A stretch of 64,000 bases of DNA from JACRLW01 sp046349595 (GTDB taxonomy: Bacteria; Planctomycetota; UBA1135; UBA2386). The notes under the pieces were generated by a model. The model was not told the DNA's origin. It saw nothing but the letters and a program-made list of their open reading frames with translations, and did no database searches. The number at the start of each line of letters is the position of its first letter. Position 1 is the first letter of the stretch. The DNA lies in NCBI GenBank assembly GCA_046349595.1, contig JAXMCA010000001.1, forward strand, positions 1 to 64,000. Reading direction: 5' to 3'. Below are positions 54,406 to 64,000 of this stretch, piece after piece. Both the position numbers and the translations under genes were made by a program.

Positions 54406-55275
54406 TCAGCGCGGATGCGCGTCGTGAAGGAACCTGCAGACCAGGTCCTCGAAGCGCGTGCCCTCGACCTTCCACGGCGTGGCGTGCCCGCTGCCCTGCG
54501 CGACATGGAGCGTCTTGGGCTCGCGCGCCGCAGCGAACAGTTCGCGGCCGAGCGCCAGCGGGACGATGCGGTCGTCTTCGCCGTGGATCACGAGGATCGG
54601 GCGCGGCGCGATGCGAGAAACCGCGTCGATCGGCTCGTCACCCGCGGAGACCAGCAGGGGGACGAGGAAGGAGAGCCAGGGCGCCTGGGCCGCGCCGGCC
54701 GCGCGCCAGGTCGGGAAGCTCGATTCGACGACGAGCGCACGCACCGCCGGTCGTCGTGCGATCGCGAGCGTCGCGATCGCGCCGCCGAGGCTGTGGCCGA
54801 ACACGAAGGTGCGCTGCGGGTCGCGCTGCACTGCCGTGTCGATCGCACACAGCGCGTCGACCACGAGACCCTCGCGCGACGGCGTCCCCTGGCTCCTGCC
54901 GTATCCACGGTAGTCGAAGGCGAGCACGTCGTAGCCGCGTGCACACAGCCAGACGATCGAGGGCGCGTGCAGGCTGATGTTCGCGGCATTGCCGTGACAG
55001 AAGACCACCGTGCCGAGGTGCTCCCCGCGCCCGTGGAGCAGCCAGGCGTCGAGGGCGAGGCCGTCGGGCGTGGTCAGGGGCAGCGCTTCGAGCTCGACCC
55101 CGAGCGCGTCGCGTTGCCCGCGGAGATGGTCCTCGGCGTCCGGCCAGAAGAACCACGCGTCGGCGCGACCGTGCAGGAACCATGCGACGGCGCCGGCGAC
55201 GAGCAGGATCGCCACCACGCGGCGCACCCGTGCCGGGATGCTTGGTTGCGATTCCGTCGCCATCGCCGGCATCAT
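54406..55275 (-). CDS. Membrane-anchored alpha/beta hydrolase
   Basis: The protein has about 289 residues with an N-terminal membrane anchor (VVAILLVAGAVAWFLHG). The fold is that of BEM46/YfhR-type hydrolases: TVVFCHGNAANISLHAP, LAFDYRGYGRSQGTPS, nucleophile Ser in FVFGHSLGGAIATLA, Asp in VIHGEDDRIVPLALG and His in GSGHATPW. The substrate is unknown; it is probably an esterase or thioesterase facing the periplasm. The start at 55275 (MMPAMATES) is a choice; the ATG at 55263 is also possible. It diverges from the sugar operon by 82 bp. Confidence 0.8.
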   Translation of the reverse strand: MMPAMATESQPSIPARVRRVVAILLVAGAVAWFLHGRADAWFFWPDAEDHLRGQRDALGVELEALPLTTPDGLALDAWLLHGRGEHLGTVVFCHGNAANISLHAPSIVWLCARGYDVLAFDYRGYGRSQGTPSREGLVVDALCAIDTAVQRDPQRTFVFGHSLGGAIATLAIARRPAVRALVVESSFPTWRAAGAAQAPWLSFLVPLLVSAGDEPIDAVSRIAPRPILVIHGEDDRIVPLALGRELFAAAREPKTLHVAQGSGHATPWKVEGTRFEDLVCRFLHDAHPR

Positions 55276-55357
55276 CGCTGATCGGCCTGCGGCGACATCG
55301 TGGTTGCCTCGCGCACCGCGCAAGGCGCATGATCCAAGGGCCCCGGAGGCTCCCGAG

Positions 55358-56410
55358 ATGACCGCGACCAAGCACGCCTATCCCAAGCTGCACAACGCCA
55401 CCTGGCCCGGACTCGTCGGCAAGGAGGAAGGAACCGACCATCCGCCGATCGGACTCGACCGCATGCTCGACCTGACCGCCGCCGCGCGGGTCGACGGCCA
55501 GAAGTTCGACGGCGTCGACCTGTTCCTCTTCGACCCGCACACCTCGATCGATGCGGGCGACGACGAGCTGAAGAAGCTCGCGCAGAAGGTCACGTCCCGC
55601 GGCCTCGTGATCGGGTCCCTGGTCGCGCCGGTGTGGGGGCCGACCGGCGGTGGCTCGGCGATGGGCGACGACAAGGAGCGGACCGCATTCCTCACCCAGG
55701 TGAAGAAGGCCTGCCGCATCGCGCGCAAGCTGCGCGAGATGGGTGTGCGACCCGACGGCATCGTCCGTATCGACTCGTCCTGCGGCGTCGGCGACTGGGC
55801 CAAGGACCCGGAGGGCAACCAGAAGAAGATCGCGAGCACCTTCAAGGAGGCCGCGAAGATCGCCAAGGACCACGGCGAGCACCTCGCCGCGGAGGGCGAG
55901 ATCTGCTGGGGCGGCATGCACAGCTGGAAGCGCATGCTGCAGCTCCTCGAAGCGGTCGGCGATCCCGAGGCGCTCGGCTTCCAGGCCGACATGGCGCACA
56001 CCCTGCTCTACGCGCTGGGCTACAACGCGCCGGAGGATGCGTTGGTGCCGAAGGGCTTCGACTGGAAGGACAAGGGCGCTTTCGAGTCGGCCTACAAGAA
56101 GCTGACCGATGCGCTGCGTCCCTGGGTCCGCGACTTCCATGTCGCGCAGAACGACGCCACGGTGTTCGGCTCGGGCTCGCACGACAAGACCGGTCGTCAC
56201 TGCCTGCCGAAGGATCCCAACGGCAAGCTCGACATTCCCCATCACGCCGGCTTCTGGCTGCGTGGAGCGGACGGCAAGCCGACCCGCAAGGTGAAGCATC
56301 TGTGCTGGGACGGCTGCATGTTCCCCAACAAGGTGATGGAGGACCCGCAGACCTGGAACGACATCCTCGGGGCGATGATCAAGGTGCGCGATGCGCACGG
56401 CTGGTCGTGA
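55358..56410 (+). CDS. TIM-barrel sugar isomerase/epimerase-like protein
   Basis: The 350-residue protein has GGAGG 8 bases before its ATG. It has the pattern of the AP-endonuclease-2/xylose-isomerase-like superfamily: FDGVDLFLFDPHTSIDAGDD, VIGSLVAPVWGPTGGGSAMG, AAEGEICWGGMHSW, GFQADMAHTLLYALGY and FHVAQNDATVFGSGSHD. Its conserved Glu, Asp and His residues would hold a divalent metal. It is the first gene of an operon with an oxidoreductase and an aldo/keto reductase, consistent with catabolism of a sugar or polyol. The exact substrate is unknown. Confidence 0.8.
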   Translation: MTATKHAYPKLHNATWPGLVGKEEGTDHPPIGLDRMLDLTAAARVDGQKFDGVDLFLFDPHTSIDAGDDELKKLAQKVTSRGLVIGSLVAPVWGPTGGGSAMGDDKERTAFLTQVKKACRIARKLREMGVRPDGIVRIDSSCGVGDWAKDPEGNQKKIASTFKEAAKIAKDHGEHLAAEGEICWGGMHSWKRMLQLLEAVGDPEALGFQADMAHTLLYALGYNAPEDALVPKGFDWKDKGAFESAYKKLTDALRPWVRDFHVAQNDATVFGSGSHDKTGRHCLPKDPNGKLDIPHHAGFWLRGADGKPTRKVKHLCWDGCMFPNKVMEDPQTWNDILGAMIKVRDAHGWS

Positions 56411-56429
56411 GCGGAAGGGAGCAAGTCCG

Positions 56430-57575
<1,146 letters not shown>

Positions 57576-57580
57576 CCGCG

Positions 57581-58567
57581 ATGCAACGCCGCGCGCTCGG
57601 GCGCACCGGGATCACGCTGCCGCAGCTCGGCTTCGGCACCGCCACGCTGGGCGACGTGTTCGGCGCGATCGACGCGCAGGAGGCGGAGCGCGCGGTGCAC
57701 GCCGCGATCGACGCCGGCGTCGATCACTTCGACACCGCGCCGCTCTACGGCTTCGGACTCGCGGAGACGCGGCTCGGACAGGCGCTGCGCGGACGTCGCG
57801 ACCGAGTGACCCTCGCCACCAAGTGCTGTCGCGACGGCTTCGATCGCTTCGACTTCTCCGCGGCGCGCGTCGCGGCGAGTCTCGAGGAATCGCTGAAGCG
57901 CCTGCAGACCGACCGCATCGACATCTTCCAGATCCACGACGTGGAGTTCGGCACGCGCGAGCAGGTGCTCGGCGAGGCGATCCCGGCGGCGCTGCGTCTC
58001 AAGGAGCAGGGCAAGGTGCGTGCAGTCGGCATCACCGGGCTGCCGGTTCGCTATCTGCGTGCGCTCGCCGAGCAGTGCGCGATCGACACGATCCTGTCCT
58101 GGGCGCACTGCAACCTGGTGGAGGACGAACTCGACGAGGAACTGGTGCCGCTGGCGCAGGCGCGCGGCATCGGCCTGATGAGTGCATCACCTCTCCTGCA
58201 GGGATTGCTCACCGAGCGCGCGCCGCCGGCGTGGCATCGCAGCCCGGCGCCGGTGAAGGCGGTCGCGCCGCGCATCGCCGCGCTGTGCCGCGAGGCCGGT
58301 TTCGACGTCGCCCAGGTCGCTGTGAACTTCGCCGCGCGCAACCCGCACGTGGCGACCACCATCGTCGGCATCGGCACGCGTGCCGAACTGCAGGCCAACC
58401 TCGCCGCGCTCGCGCTCGCGGTCCCCGAGTCCCTGCTCGCGCGCATCGCGGCCCTCGTCGCGCCGGTCAAGAACATGATGTGGTTCGAGGGCCGCCCCGA
58501 GAACAACCTGCCGCCGCGCGACCCGCGGCGCCACGTGCCGCGCGTTCCGGACACCACGCACTCCTGA
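57581..58567 (+). CDS. Aldo/keto reductase, L-galactose dehydrogenase-like
   Basis: The 328-residue enzyme oxidises an aldose at C1 or performs the reverse reduction with NAD(P). The AKR tetrad is visible: Asp and Tyr in VDHFDTAPLYGFG, Lys in TLATKCCRDGFD and His in DIFQIHDVEFG. The text FDFSAARVAASLEESLKRLQ and GITGLPVRYL, and GLMSASPLLQGLLTE, are close to plant and bacterial L-galactose/D-threo-aldose dehydrogenases. It begins 5 bp after the Gfo/Idh stop. It is the last gene of the operon. Confidence 0.88.
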   Translation: MQRRALGRTGITLPQLGFGTATLGDVFGAIDAQEAERAVHAAIDAGVDHFDTAPLYGFGLAETRLGQALRGRRDRVTLATKCCRDGFDRFDFSAARVAASLEESLKRLQTDRIDIFQIHDVEFGTREQVLGEAIPAALRLKEQGKVRAVGITGLPVRYLRALAEQCAIDTILSWAHCNLVEDELDEELVPLAQARGIGLMSASPLLQGLLTERAPPAWHRSPAPVKAVAPRIAALCREAGFDVAQVAVNFAARNPHVATTIVGIGTRAELQANLAALALAVPESLLARIAALVAPVKNMMWFEGRPENNLPPRDPRRHVPRVPDTTHS

Positions 58568-58584
58568 ACGCCGCCGTCCTCGGC

Positions 58585-58717
58585 GCGGGATCGGTGGCCA
58601 CAGCAGCGGGATCAGCACGGCCGCGGCCGCGGTCATCGTGAGCTTCATGGGCAGACCGATCCGCAGGGAGTCGCCGACGCCGTAGCCACCCGGACCCATC
58701 GCCAGGATCGCTCGCAT
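58585..58717 (-). pseudogene. C-terminal remnant of a SLC13/DASS-type transporter
   Basis: The minus strand reads RAILAMGPGGYGVGDSLRIG and LPMKLTMTAAAAVLIPLLWP. This closely resembles the last loop and helix of sodium/dicarboxylate (DASS) transporters, whose usual text is MGPGGYRFGDYLR, GLPL and IPL.WP. About 40 residues remain and nothing of the rest is recognisable upstream. It appears to be a gene relic beside the sugar operon. Confidence 0.5.
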
Positions 58718-59051
58718 GGTCGAGTGACGGACGAGCGTAGATCGCGGTCCCAACCCCTCGCATCGGTCTCGGTCCGCTCGCGGTCCTCGTGACGGCCACA
58801 GCACGGTGCCGTGCCCGCACGCGGTGAGCCATAGGATCCGGTCGAAGTCCGGCGCGCGGTCTCTACGGCCCCCCGAATCGTCGGGCGGCGCGACGATCCT
58901 TCCCCCGCGCTTCGGGGAAGCTCCGGTCGTGCGCGCCGCGGCTCCAGGGTCGGGACAGCAATGGCGCACATCGCCTTCCCGGAGTGCCACGCGGCGGTCT
59001 ACTCTCCGCCACGCCCGATCCCACATCCCTGTAGTCCCTGGAGTCCCACGC
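58718..59051. other. Intergenic region with hairpins
   Basis: The 334 bp contain no gene. A hairpin at 58877-58897 (ATCGTCG with CGACGAT) resembles the REP-like element at 53952. A second small stem (CCCCG/CGGGG) follows at about 58903-58917. The promoter of the secreted protein gene should be near the right end. Confidence 0.4.
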
Positions 59052-60071
59052 ATGCGCGCTACGCTCGCCACCGCAACGCTCTCCCTCCTGCTGTCGACCG
59101 CTGCCCTCACCGCCCAGTCGAACACACTGCGTTTTCCGCAGTCGTACACCGGAGGCAGCACCGGTCAGATCATCCCGCTCGGCGTGCTGCCGAGCTCCGC
59201 GAACTTCGATGAGGGGCGCTGGCAACAGATCGTTCCGGCGAACTACCTGCCGAGCACCGGCGGACTGATCCTCGGCATGGAGGTCCTGTCGCAGGCGACG
59301 CTCAGCACGACCTACAACCGCCTTGCGATCACCATGAGCATGGTGCCACCCGGTGGAGCGCTCAGCACCAGCTTCGCGACCAATCTGCCGAATCCGGTTC
59401 CGGTCTACGCCCACCAGATCGTGACCCACAACTGGGTCGCGCAGACCTGGCAGCTGATCCCCTTCGACATCCCGTTCGTCTATGACGGGGTCAGCGACAT
59501 CGTCGTCGACATCCAGAAGGCGATCGATCGCACGGCCACTCCGCCGACGTCGTTGGGTCACCACCAGACCGACGGCGATCCGGGTCGCAACGACCTGCCG
59601 ATCGCACGCGACGCCTTCGGTGCCTTCGGCTCCGGGGCCTCGAGCGCTGCGGTCGCGACCAGCTCGTCGGGAGTGGTGCTCAAGGTCGGATTCCAGTTCG
59701 CGGACCTGCCGACCTTCACGCTGAACGGCCCGCGGGGAGGTGCCTCGGGTCGCATCTTCCCGATCGGCGGTTCCTTCACCGCGACGCTCAACGGCTACAG
59801 CGGCATGCCGTACGGCAGCCTGATCAGCTTCGGCTGGGCGGCTTCTCCGGGGACCGTGCCCGGCATCGGCGGACGCCTGATCCTCGATTTCGGCACGCTG
59901 GTCGCCTACGACAGCGGAACGCTGAGCGGTTCGGGTCAGGCCTCGGTCGTCTGGTCGATTCCGAATGTCGCGTCACTGGTCGGCGCACACGTGGCGTTCC
60001 AGGGCGTGTCGTTGACCTCCACCGCGTCGCTGGTGCTGACCAACGGCATCGACTGCGTGATCAACTCCTGA
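59052..60071 (+). CDS. Secreted protein of unknown function
   Basis: The 339-residue protein has a signal peptide (LATATLSLLLSTAALTAQSN). The mature part starts LRFPQSYTGGSTGQIIPLGV and contains a domain with IPFDIPFVYDGVSDIVVDIQ. A C-terminal beta domain follows (GGSFTATLNGYSGMPYGSLI, GQASVVWSIPNVASLVGAHV, AFQGVSLTSTASLVLTNGID) like those found at the ends of planctomycete secreted proteins. No catalytic motif is seen. It is convergent with acetate kinase, 29 bp apart, with a weak 5-bp hairpin (GGAGC/GCTCC, 60079-60093) between. Confidence 0.75.
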   Translation: MRATLATATLSLLLSTAALTAQSNTLRFPQSYTGGSTGQIIPLGVLPSSANFDEGRWQQIVPANYLPSTGGLILGMEVLSQATLSTTYNRLAITMSMVPPGGALSTSFATNLPNPVPVYAHQIVTHNWVAQTWQLIPFDIPFVYDGVSDIVVDIQKAIDRTATPPTSLGHHQTDGDPGRNDLPIARDAFGAFGSGASSAAVATSSSGVVLKVGFQFADLPTFTLNGPRGGASGRIFPIGGSFTATLNGYSGMPYGSLISFGWAASPGTVPGIGGRLILDFGTLVAYDSGTLSGSGQASVVWSIPNVASLVGAHVAFQGVSLTSTASLVLTNGIDCVINS

Positions 60072-60100
60072 GCCGCCGGGAGCGGCTTGCTCCGTGACCG

Positions 60101-61351
60101 TCAACGCGTGTGCGGATCCCCGGTGGTCACCACGCGGACGGTGTCGTGGGCGATGAGCAGTTCCTCGTCGGTGGGGATCACCCAGGCCGCGAGACGGCTG
60201 CCCTCCGTGGACACGCAACCCTGCGCGCCTTCGACCAGGTGCGCATTGCGATCCATGTCGAGATCGAGCCCGAGCCAGCCGAGTCCGCGACAGATGCGCG
60301 CGCGGATTTCCGGCGAGTTCTCGCCGATGCCGCCGGTGAAGACGATCGCGTCCGCGCCGCCGAGTTCGGCGAGATAGGCGCCGACGTAGCGGCGCACGCG
60401 CTGGCAGAACATCTCGATCGCCAGCGTGACGCGGCGGTCCTGGTGTTCGCGTTCCTCGGCGAGCAGCTCGCGCATGTCGCCGGTGAGACCCGAGATGCCG
60501 AGCATTCCCGATTGGCTGTTGAGCAGCTTCTCGACATCGTGCGCGGTGCTGCCCTCCTTCTCCGCGAGCCACGCGATCAGCGAGGGATCGAGGTCGCCGC
60601 TGCGCGTGCCCATCACCAGACCTTCGAGCGGCGTGAAGCCCATCGAGGTGTCGAAGGAGTCGCCGGCCTTGATCGCGCAGGCCGAGCAGCCGTTGCCGAG
60701 GTGGAGCGTGACGATGTTCACGTCCTTGCGCTCGATCCCGCGCAGCCTGCGGTAGCGCCACGCGACGTAGCGGTGCGAGGTGCCGTGGAAGCCGTAGCGG
60801 CGCACGCCGTAGCGCCGGTAGTAGGAGTAGGGGATCGCGTAGAGGAACGAGGTCTCGGGCATCGTGGCGTGGAAGGCCGTGTCGAAGACCGCGACCTGCG
60901 GCACGCCCGGCCCGAGCAGGTCGGTGATCGCACGGATGCCGCGCAGGTTGGCCGGGTTGTGCAGCGGCGCGAGTTCGATCTGGTCCTCGATCGCGTGCAC
61001 CACGTCGTCGTCGAGCCGCACCGACTGGCGGAAGCGTTGGCCGCCGTGCACCACGCGGTGGCCGACCGCGTGGATGTCGGCGAAGGAGCGTACCTCGTCG
61101 ATGCCGGATGCGTCGGAGACGATCCACCGCAGCACGAATTCGAGAGCCGCGCGGTGGTCGCGCAGCGGGAGTTCGTCGACCGTCCGCGGTCGGCCCTCGC
61201 GCTGCATGCGGACGACGGCGTGTCCGCCGATCCGCTCGATGACACCGCGCAGCAGGCGGCGGTCGGTGTCGCCGTCGAGGGCCGCGGGATCGGTGGCGAT
61301 GAGCTGGAACTTCAGGGTCGAGGAGCCGGCGTTGACGACCAGGACGCGCAT
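60101..61351 (-). CDS. ackA: Acetate kinase
   Basis: The 416-residue cytoplasmic enzyme interconverts acetate + ATP and acetyl phosphate + ADP. The family signatures are complete: VLVVNAGSSTLKFQLI at the N-terminus, VGHRVVHGG, VFDTAFHATMPE, YGFHGTSHRYVA, LHLGNGCSACAIKAGDSFDT, MGTRSGDLDPSL and FTGGIGENSPEIR. The length is normal. No phosphotransacetylase gene is adjacent. It diverges from the alcohol dehydrogenase by 124 bp; both may serve fermentation or overflow metabolism. Confidence 0.96.
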   Translation of the reverse strand: MRVLVVNAGSSTLKFQLIATDPAALDGDTDRRLLRGVIERIGGHAVVRMQREGRPRTVDELPLRDHRAALEFVLRWIVSDASGIDEVRSFADIHAVGHRVVHGGQRFRQSVRLDDDVVHAIEDQIELAPLHNPANLRGIRAITDLLGPGVPQVAVFDTAFHATMPETSFLYAIPYSYYRRYGVRRYGFHGTSHRYVAWRYRRLRGIERKDVNIVTLHLGNGCSACAIKAGDSFDTSMGFTPLEGLVMGTRSGDLDPSLIAWLAEKEGSTAHDVEKLLNSQSGMLGISGLTGDMRELLAEEREHQDRRVTLAIEMFCQRVRRYVGAYLAELGGADAIVFTGGIGENSPEIRARICRGLGWLGLDLDMDRNAHLVEGAQGCVSTEGSRLAAWVIPTDEELLIAHDTVRVVTTGDPHTR

Positions 61352-61475
61352 CGCGCCCGAGCATGGGCGCTGCCCACCGGCGAGGGAAGCGCGGTCGGTG
61401 CAACGTCGCGTTCCGACACCGCGCGATTTGTCGCCGGATGCTCCGTGGTGCTATAGCTCCCGCCACAGATCCGCC

Positions 61476-62615
61476 ATGAGCCACGCCGCCACCGCCCTCC
61501 GTCTCCTCGGCAGCGAGTCCATCGACCCTTCCGATCCGAAAGGTCCACTGACCCGCAACCTCGCGGTCGAGACGGTGCGCGTCGGCGACCCGGGGCCCGG
61601 CGAGGTGCTCGTCGAGCCGCTGTTCGTCGGCGTGTGCGGCTCCGACAACAGCGCGAGCCTCGGCAAGTCGAACTTCAACTGGGTGCAGCGTCCGCGCACC
61701 CTCGGTCACGAGTGCAGCGTGCGCATCGCCGCCTTCGGACCGGGCACCGAGGGCTACGGCGGCTTGAAGGTCGGCGACGTGGTCTGCCCCGTGCCGATGC
61801 GCGGCTGCAACGATCCGCGCTGTCGCGGCTGCCGTCGCGGCCGGTGGAACTACTGCCGTCGCAAGCAGATCCTCGGCTTCCACCGCGACGGCGCGCTCGC
61901 GCACCGCATGGTCCTCGAGGTCGATCGCTGCGTGCCGCTGCCGCGCTCGCTCACGCCCTTCCAGGGTGCGGTCGTCGAGCCGCTGTCGGTGGTCGCGCAG
62001 GGCATCCTGCGCAAGGTCGACATCCGTCCCGGCATGGACGTCGTGGTCACCGGTTGCGGGATCATGGGCCTGATGGCCGCCGAGCTGTGCAAGTCCGCCG
62101 GCGCGCGCGTCGCGGTGACCGGCATCGAGCGCGACAAGGACGTGCGCCTCAAGCTCGCCGCCGAGCGCGGCTTCACCCCGATCGTGCTCGGCAAGGGCGA
62201 ACAGCTCCACGAGAAGCTCAAGGCCGGCGTCGAAGCCCTCGACGGCCGCCGCTTCGGCGACGACTTCGAAGGCGGACTCGTCGACGTGCTCGTCGAGTGC
62301 TCGGGGGCACCGTCTGCACTCGCGACCGCCGGTCTCAGCGTGCACCTCGAAGGCGAGATCTGCGTGATCGCGACCTACCCCAGCAACGTCCCCTTCGAAG
62401 CCACCGCCTTCACCCGCTCCGGCCAGCGCCTCTGCGGCGTGATGGGCAGCAGCCGCGAGGACTTCGAGAACGCGATGACGCTCATCGACCGCGGCGCCTT
62501 CGAAGTCGAGGCCTATGCGCGCCTGTATCCCTTCGACCGCGTGATCGAGGCGATGGACGACTCGATGGCCGCGCGCACGCCGAAGGCGGTGATGGCGGTG
62601 CACGGGAAGGTCTGA
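61476..62615 (+). CDS. Zinc-dependent alcohol/sugar dehydrogenase (MDR family)
   Basis: The 379-residue protein has the catalytic zinc ligand Cys in GVCGSDNS, His-Glu in TLGHECSV, and the four structural-zinc cysteines in GCNDPRCRGCRRGRWNYC. The NAD(P) site is VVVTGCGIMGLMAAELCKSA. The segment VEPLSVVAQGI is typical of glucose/threonine-dehydrogenase-like members. It oxidises an alcohol or a sugar; the substrate is unknown. The start is the ATG at 61476. Confidence 0.88.
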   Translation: MSHAATALRLLGSESIDPSDPKGPLTRNLAVETVRVGDPGPGEVLVEPLFVGVCGSDNSASLGKSNFNWVQRPRTLGHECSVRIAAFGPGTEGYGGLKVGDVVCPVPMRGCNDPRCRGCRRGRWNYCRRKQILGFHRDGALAHRMVLEVDRCVPLPRSLTPFQGAVVEPLSVVAQGILRKVDIRPGMDVVVTGCGIMGLMAAELCKSAGARVAVTGIERDKDVRLKLAAERGFTPIVLGKGEQLHEKLKAGVEALDGRRFGDDFEGGLVDVLVECSGAPSALATAGLSVHLEGEICVIATYPSNVPFEATAFTRSGQRLCGVMGSSREDFENAMTLIDRGAFEVEAYARLYPFDRVIEAMDDSMAARTPKAVMAVHGKV

Positions 62616-62677
62616 GGACTCGCTGAGTCCACGCGGCGCCTCCGCTCGCTACGCTTCCGGCCGTCGCAGGGTCGGCC

Positions 62678-63280
62678 ATGAAGAAGTCGAGCAAGGAGAA
62701 GCGTGAGGCCCGAGGTGCGCCGCGGGTGTTCGTGTCGTCGACGTCGGAGGATCTGGAGGCGCATCGGCAGATCGCGAAGGATGCAGCGCTGCACGCCGAC
62801 GTGTTCCCGGTCATGCACGAGTACTGGGAGGCGAAGGACAACGACCCCTACGACGAGTGCATGCAGCGCGTCGATGGTTGCGATGTCCTGGTGGTGATCG
62901 TCGCGCAGCGCTACGGCTGGGAGCCGCCGGATCAGCCGTGCAAGAGTGGGGAGGAGCTGAAGAGCATCACCTGGCTCGAGTGCGAACGCGCTGTGGCGAG
63001 CGGCAAGCAGGTCCTCGCCTTCCTGCTCGAGGACGGCGTTGACTGGCCGAAGGAGAGCAAGGACGCCGATGCGCTCGAGGTCGCGATGAAGCAGCACGGA
63101 GCTGCCTCGAAGGAGTTCATCGCCGCGGCCGTGGGGGTGGAACGCCGGATCCGGCGACTCGCCGAGTTCAGGCGATGGCTCGAGACCAGGGGCGTTCGCA
63201 GGACCTTCAAGGACTCGGCGACCCTGCGCCACGAGATTGGCGCACGCTGGCGGCTGGGGAAGCCGACGAAGCGCAGGTAG
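62678..63280 (+). CDS. DUF4062 domain protein
   Basis: The 200-residue protein has the DUF4062 pattern at its N-terminus (PRVFVSSTSEDLEAHRQIAK), then YDECMQRVDGCDVLVVIVAQRYGWEPPD and KSITWLECERAVASGKQVLAFLLED. These are related to TIR-like nucleotide-binding folds found at the N-terminus of large STAND/NACHT proteins. The second half (VERRIRRLAEFRRWLETRGV) is helical and the protein stops early, so it is either a stand-alone form or a truncated one. Its last 74 bp overlap the convergent DUF4062 frame. Context suggests a defence or signalling locus. Confidence 0.78.
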   Translation: MKKSSKEKREARGAPRVFVSSTSEDLEAHRQIAKDAALHADVFPVMHEYWEAKDNDPYDECMQRVDGCDVLVVIVAQRYGWEPPDQPCKSGEELKSITWLECERAVASGKQVLAFLLEDGVDWPKESKDADALEVAMKQHGAASKEFIAAAVGVERRIRRLAEFRRWLETRGVRRTFKDSATLRHEIGARWRLGKPTKRR

Positions 63281-63869
63281 CGGTGCTCGGCGAGGAGCGC
63301 GTCGCGGTAGCGCATCTCGTTCTGCGGGAGCGTCGTTCTCGCCGCGAGTGGAGTCGCGGCTGGTCTGAGCCTGCGCCCTTCTCTCCACTGTTGCACCGCG
63401 TAGATGACGAGACGTACGACTCGGTGTCGTCCGAGAAGGTGCGTGCTGTGATCCCGGTGCCCGACAGGCGGCCCTTGAAGGTGTCGAGCATCTGTTGCCG
63501 GGCCCACCGATCCGGCATGGGGTCCGCGTCGACCTCCGGAATCATCGGCCGCTTGCGCGGATCGATCGTGAACATCAAGCGATCGACACCCGCGGCGTGC
63601 GCCGCATCGTGTTCGAGTTCGGTGATCGACTTCTGCTCGCCGTCGGGGATCCAGCCGTAGCGGTAGGCGAGGATGCCGATGAAGAGGTCGGCCTCGCTCG
63701 CACCCTTCCGACAGGTCTCGAGCGCCGGATGCGTGGTCGCCGTGAAGCGCTCCATCGCCACGCACTTCATGTCCTCGAAACTCTCGATCGCCGCGATGAT
63801 GTGGCGCCGACGTTCCTCCTGGTCGAGGAAGGTCGAGGAGAGGAAGACCTTGTGCACTGTGCCCGTCAT
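63207..63869 (-). pseudogene. Frameshifted, truncated DUF4062 gene
   Basis: From the ATG at 63869, the first half is a good DUF4062 domain: HKVFLSSTFLDQEERRRHII, ALETCRKGASEADLFIGILA, YRYGWIPDGEQKSITELEHD. After FSDDTESYV (about 63420) the annotated frame turns into Arg/Ser-rich nonsense. The frame one step away continues sensibly with RLVIYAVQQWREG, ARTTLPQNEMRYRDALLAEH and RYLRFVGFPSRQR, the usual linker before a NACHT-type ATPase. A one-base loss (or two-base gain) has broken the gene. The ATPase part is absent and replaced by the neighbouring gene. Confidence 0.72.
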
Positions 63870-63961
63870 CGCGCGCGCTCGCGGTCGCACTCGATCCGCG
63901 GCGAGCCAAGGTGCCGCGGAAGTCGCGCGCGGAGGATCGACGACCGACAGGACGAGGTCAA

Positions 63962-63984
63962 GGAGCGGGCCGGTGGCCCGCTCC
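63962..63984. terminator. Strong hairpin near the right edge
   Basis: A perfect 10-bp stem (GGAGCGGGCC with GGCCCGCTCC) has a 3-base loop at 63972-63974. There is no clear T-tract within the window. It may end a transcript coming from the right or precede the DUF4062 gene as a leader structure. Confidence 0.45.
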
Positions 63985-64000
63985 GCGGCGTGATCCGTCT

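Overview
The window is about 64 kb of very GC-rich bacterial chromosome. Both strands carry genes at high density. There is no rRNA, tRNA or CRISPR array that I can recognise. The gene content points to Planctomycetota. I see many large secreted proteins built from beta-propeller-like repeats with shared Cys-containing C-terminal domains, a Ser/Thr kinase overlapping an ECF sigma factor, a Tricorn-like protease, a C-type lectin/Kelch protein and GTG/TTG starts. The phylum is inferred from this gene content; no marker gene is present to confirm it.

Layout. 0-4.1 kb: the end of a secreted protein gene, an exported papain-fold (C1) protease, a multi-pass membrane protein and a DUF502 membrane protein. 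4.1-15.6 kb: five paralogous secreted proteins, two on the minus strand and three on the plus strand, diverging at 8.83-9.01 kb. The plus copies are mosaics that share stretches of 372 and 441 identical bases, so they duplicated or exchanged sequence recently. One of them carries a pair of compensating frameshifts. 15.9-18.1 kb: a D-2-hydroxyacid dehydrogenase followed by two overlapping, related lipoproteins. 18.5-23.1 kb is a decayed stretch: a secreted-protein gene broken by a 26-bp tandem duplication, the tail of a lectin-like gene, a deleted copy of the upstream lipoprotein and a frameshifted kinase-like gene. An intact secreted alpha/beta hydrolase with a polyesterase-type GHSMGGG motif sits among them.

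23.1-35.9 kb looks like one minus-strand unit: Tricorn-like protease, GT4 glycosyltransferase, transmembrane Ser/Thr kinase, ECF sigma factor (overlapping the kinase by 4 bp), C-type lectin/Kelch protein and radical SAM/SPASM protein. A complete IS66-family element (24462-26829, tnpA-tnpB-tnpC, 21-bp inverted ends, 8-bp target duplication) has landed in the lectin gene and cut off its last 27 codons. The ancestral junction can be rebuilt exactly in frame.

36.0-41.3 kb is a single 1,773-residue protein joining a DnaQ-like exonuclease, a RecQ-type helicase and a UvrD-type helicase. 41.5-49.1 kb holds a methyltransferase overlapping a YfhO-like membrane protein, then a secreted beta-helix-like protein, a transglutaminase/HET-C-like protein and a subtilase. 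49.2-55.3 kb holds a hemerythrin protein, a small lipoprotein, two flavin-reductase-fold proteins (one fused to GAF and a C-terminal putative DNA-binding domain), an exported methyltransferase/TIM-barrel fusion, a small membrane protein and a hydrolase. 55.4-58.6 kb is a sugar-metabolism operon (TIM-barrel isomerase-like, Gfo/Idh oxidoreductase, L-galactose-dehydrogenase-like aldo/keto reductase). 59-62.6 kb has a secreted protein, acetate kinase and a zinc alcohol dehydrogenase. The window ends with two convergent DUF4062 genes, one of them a frameshifted, truncated remnant of a larger, possibly defence-related protein.
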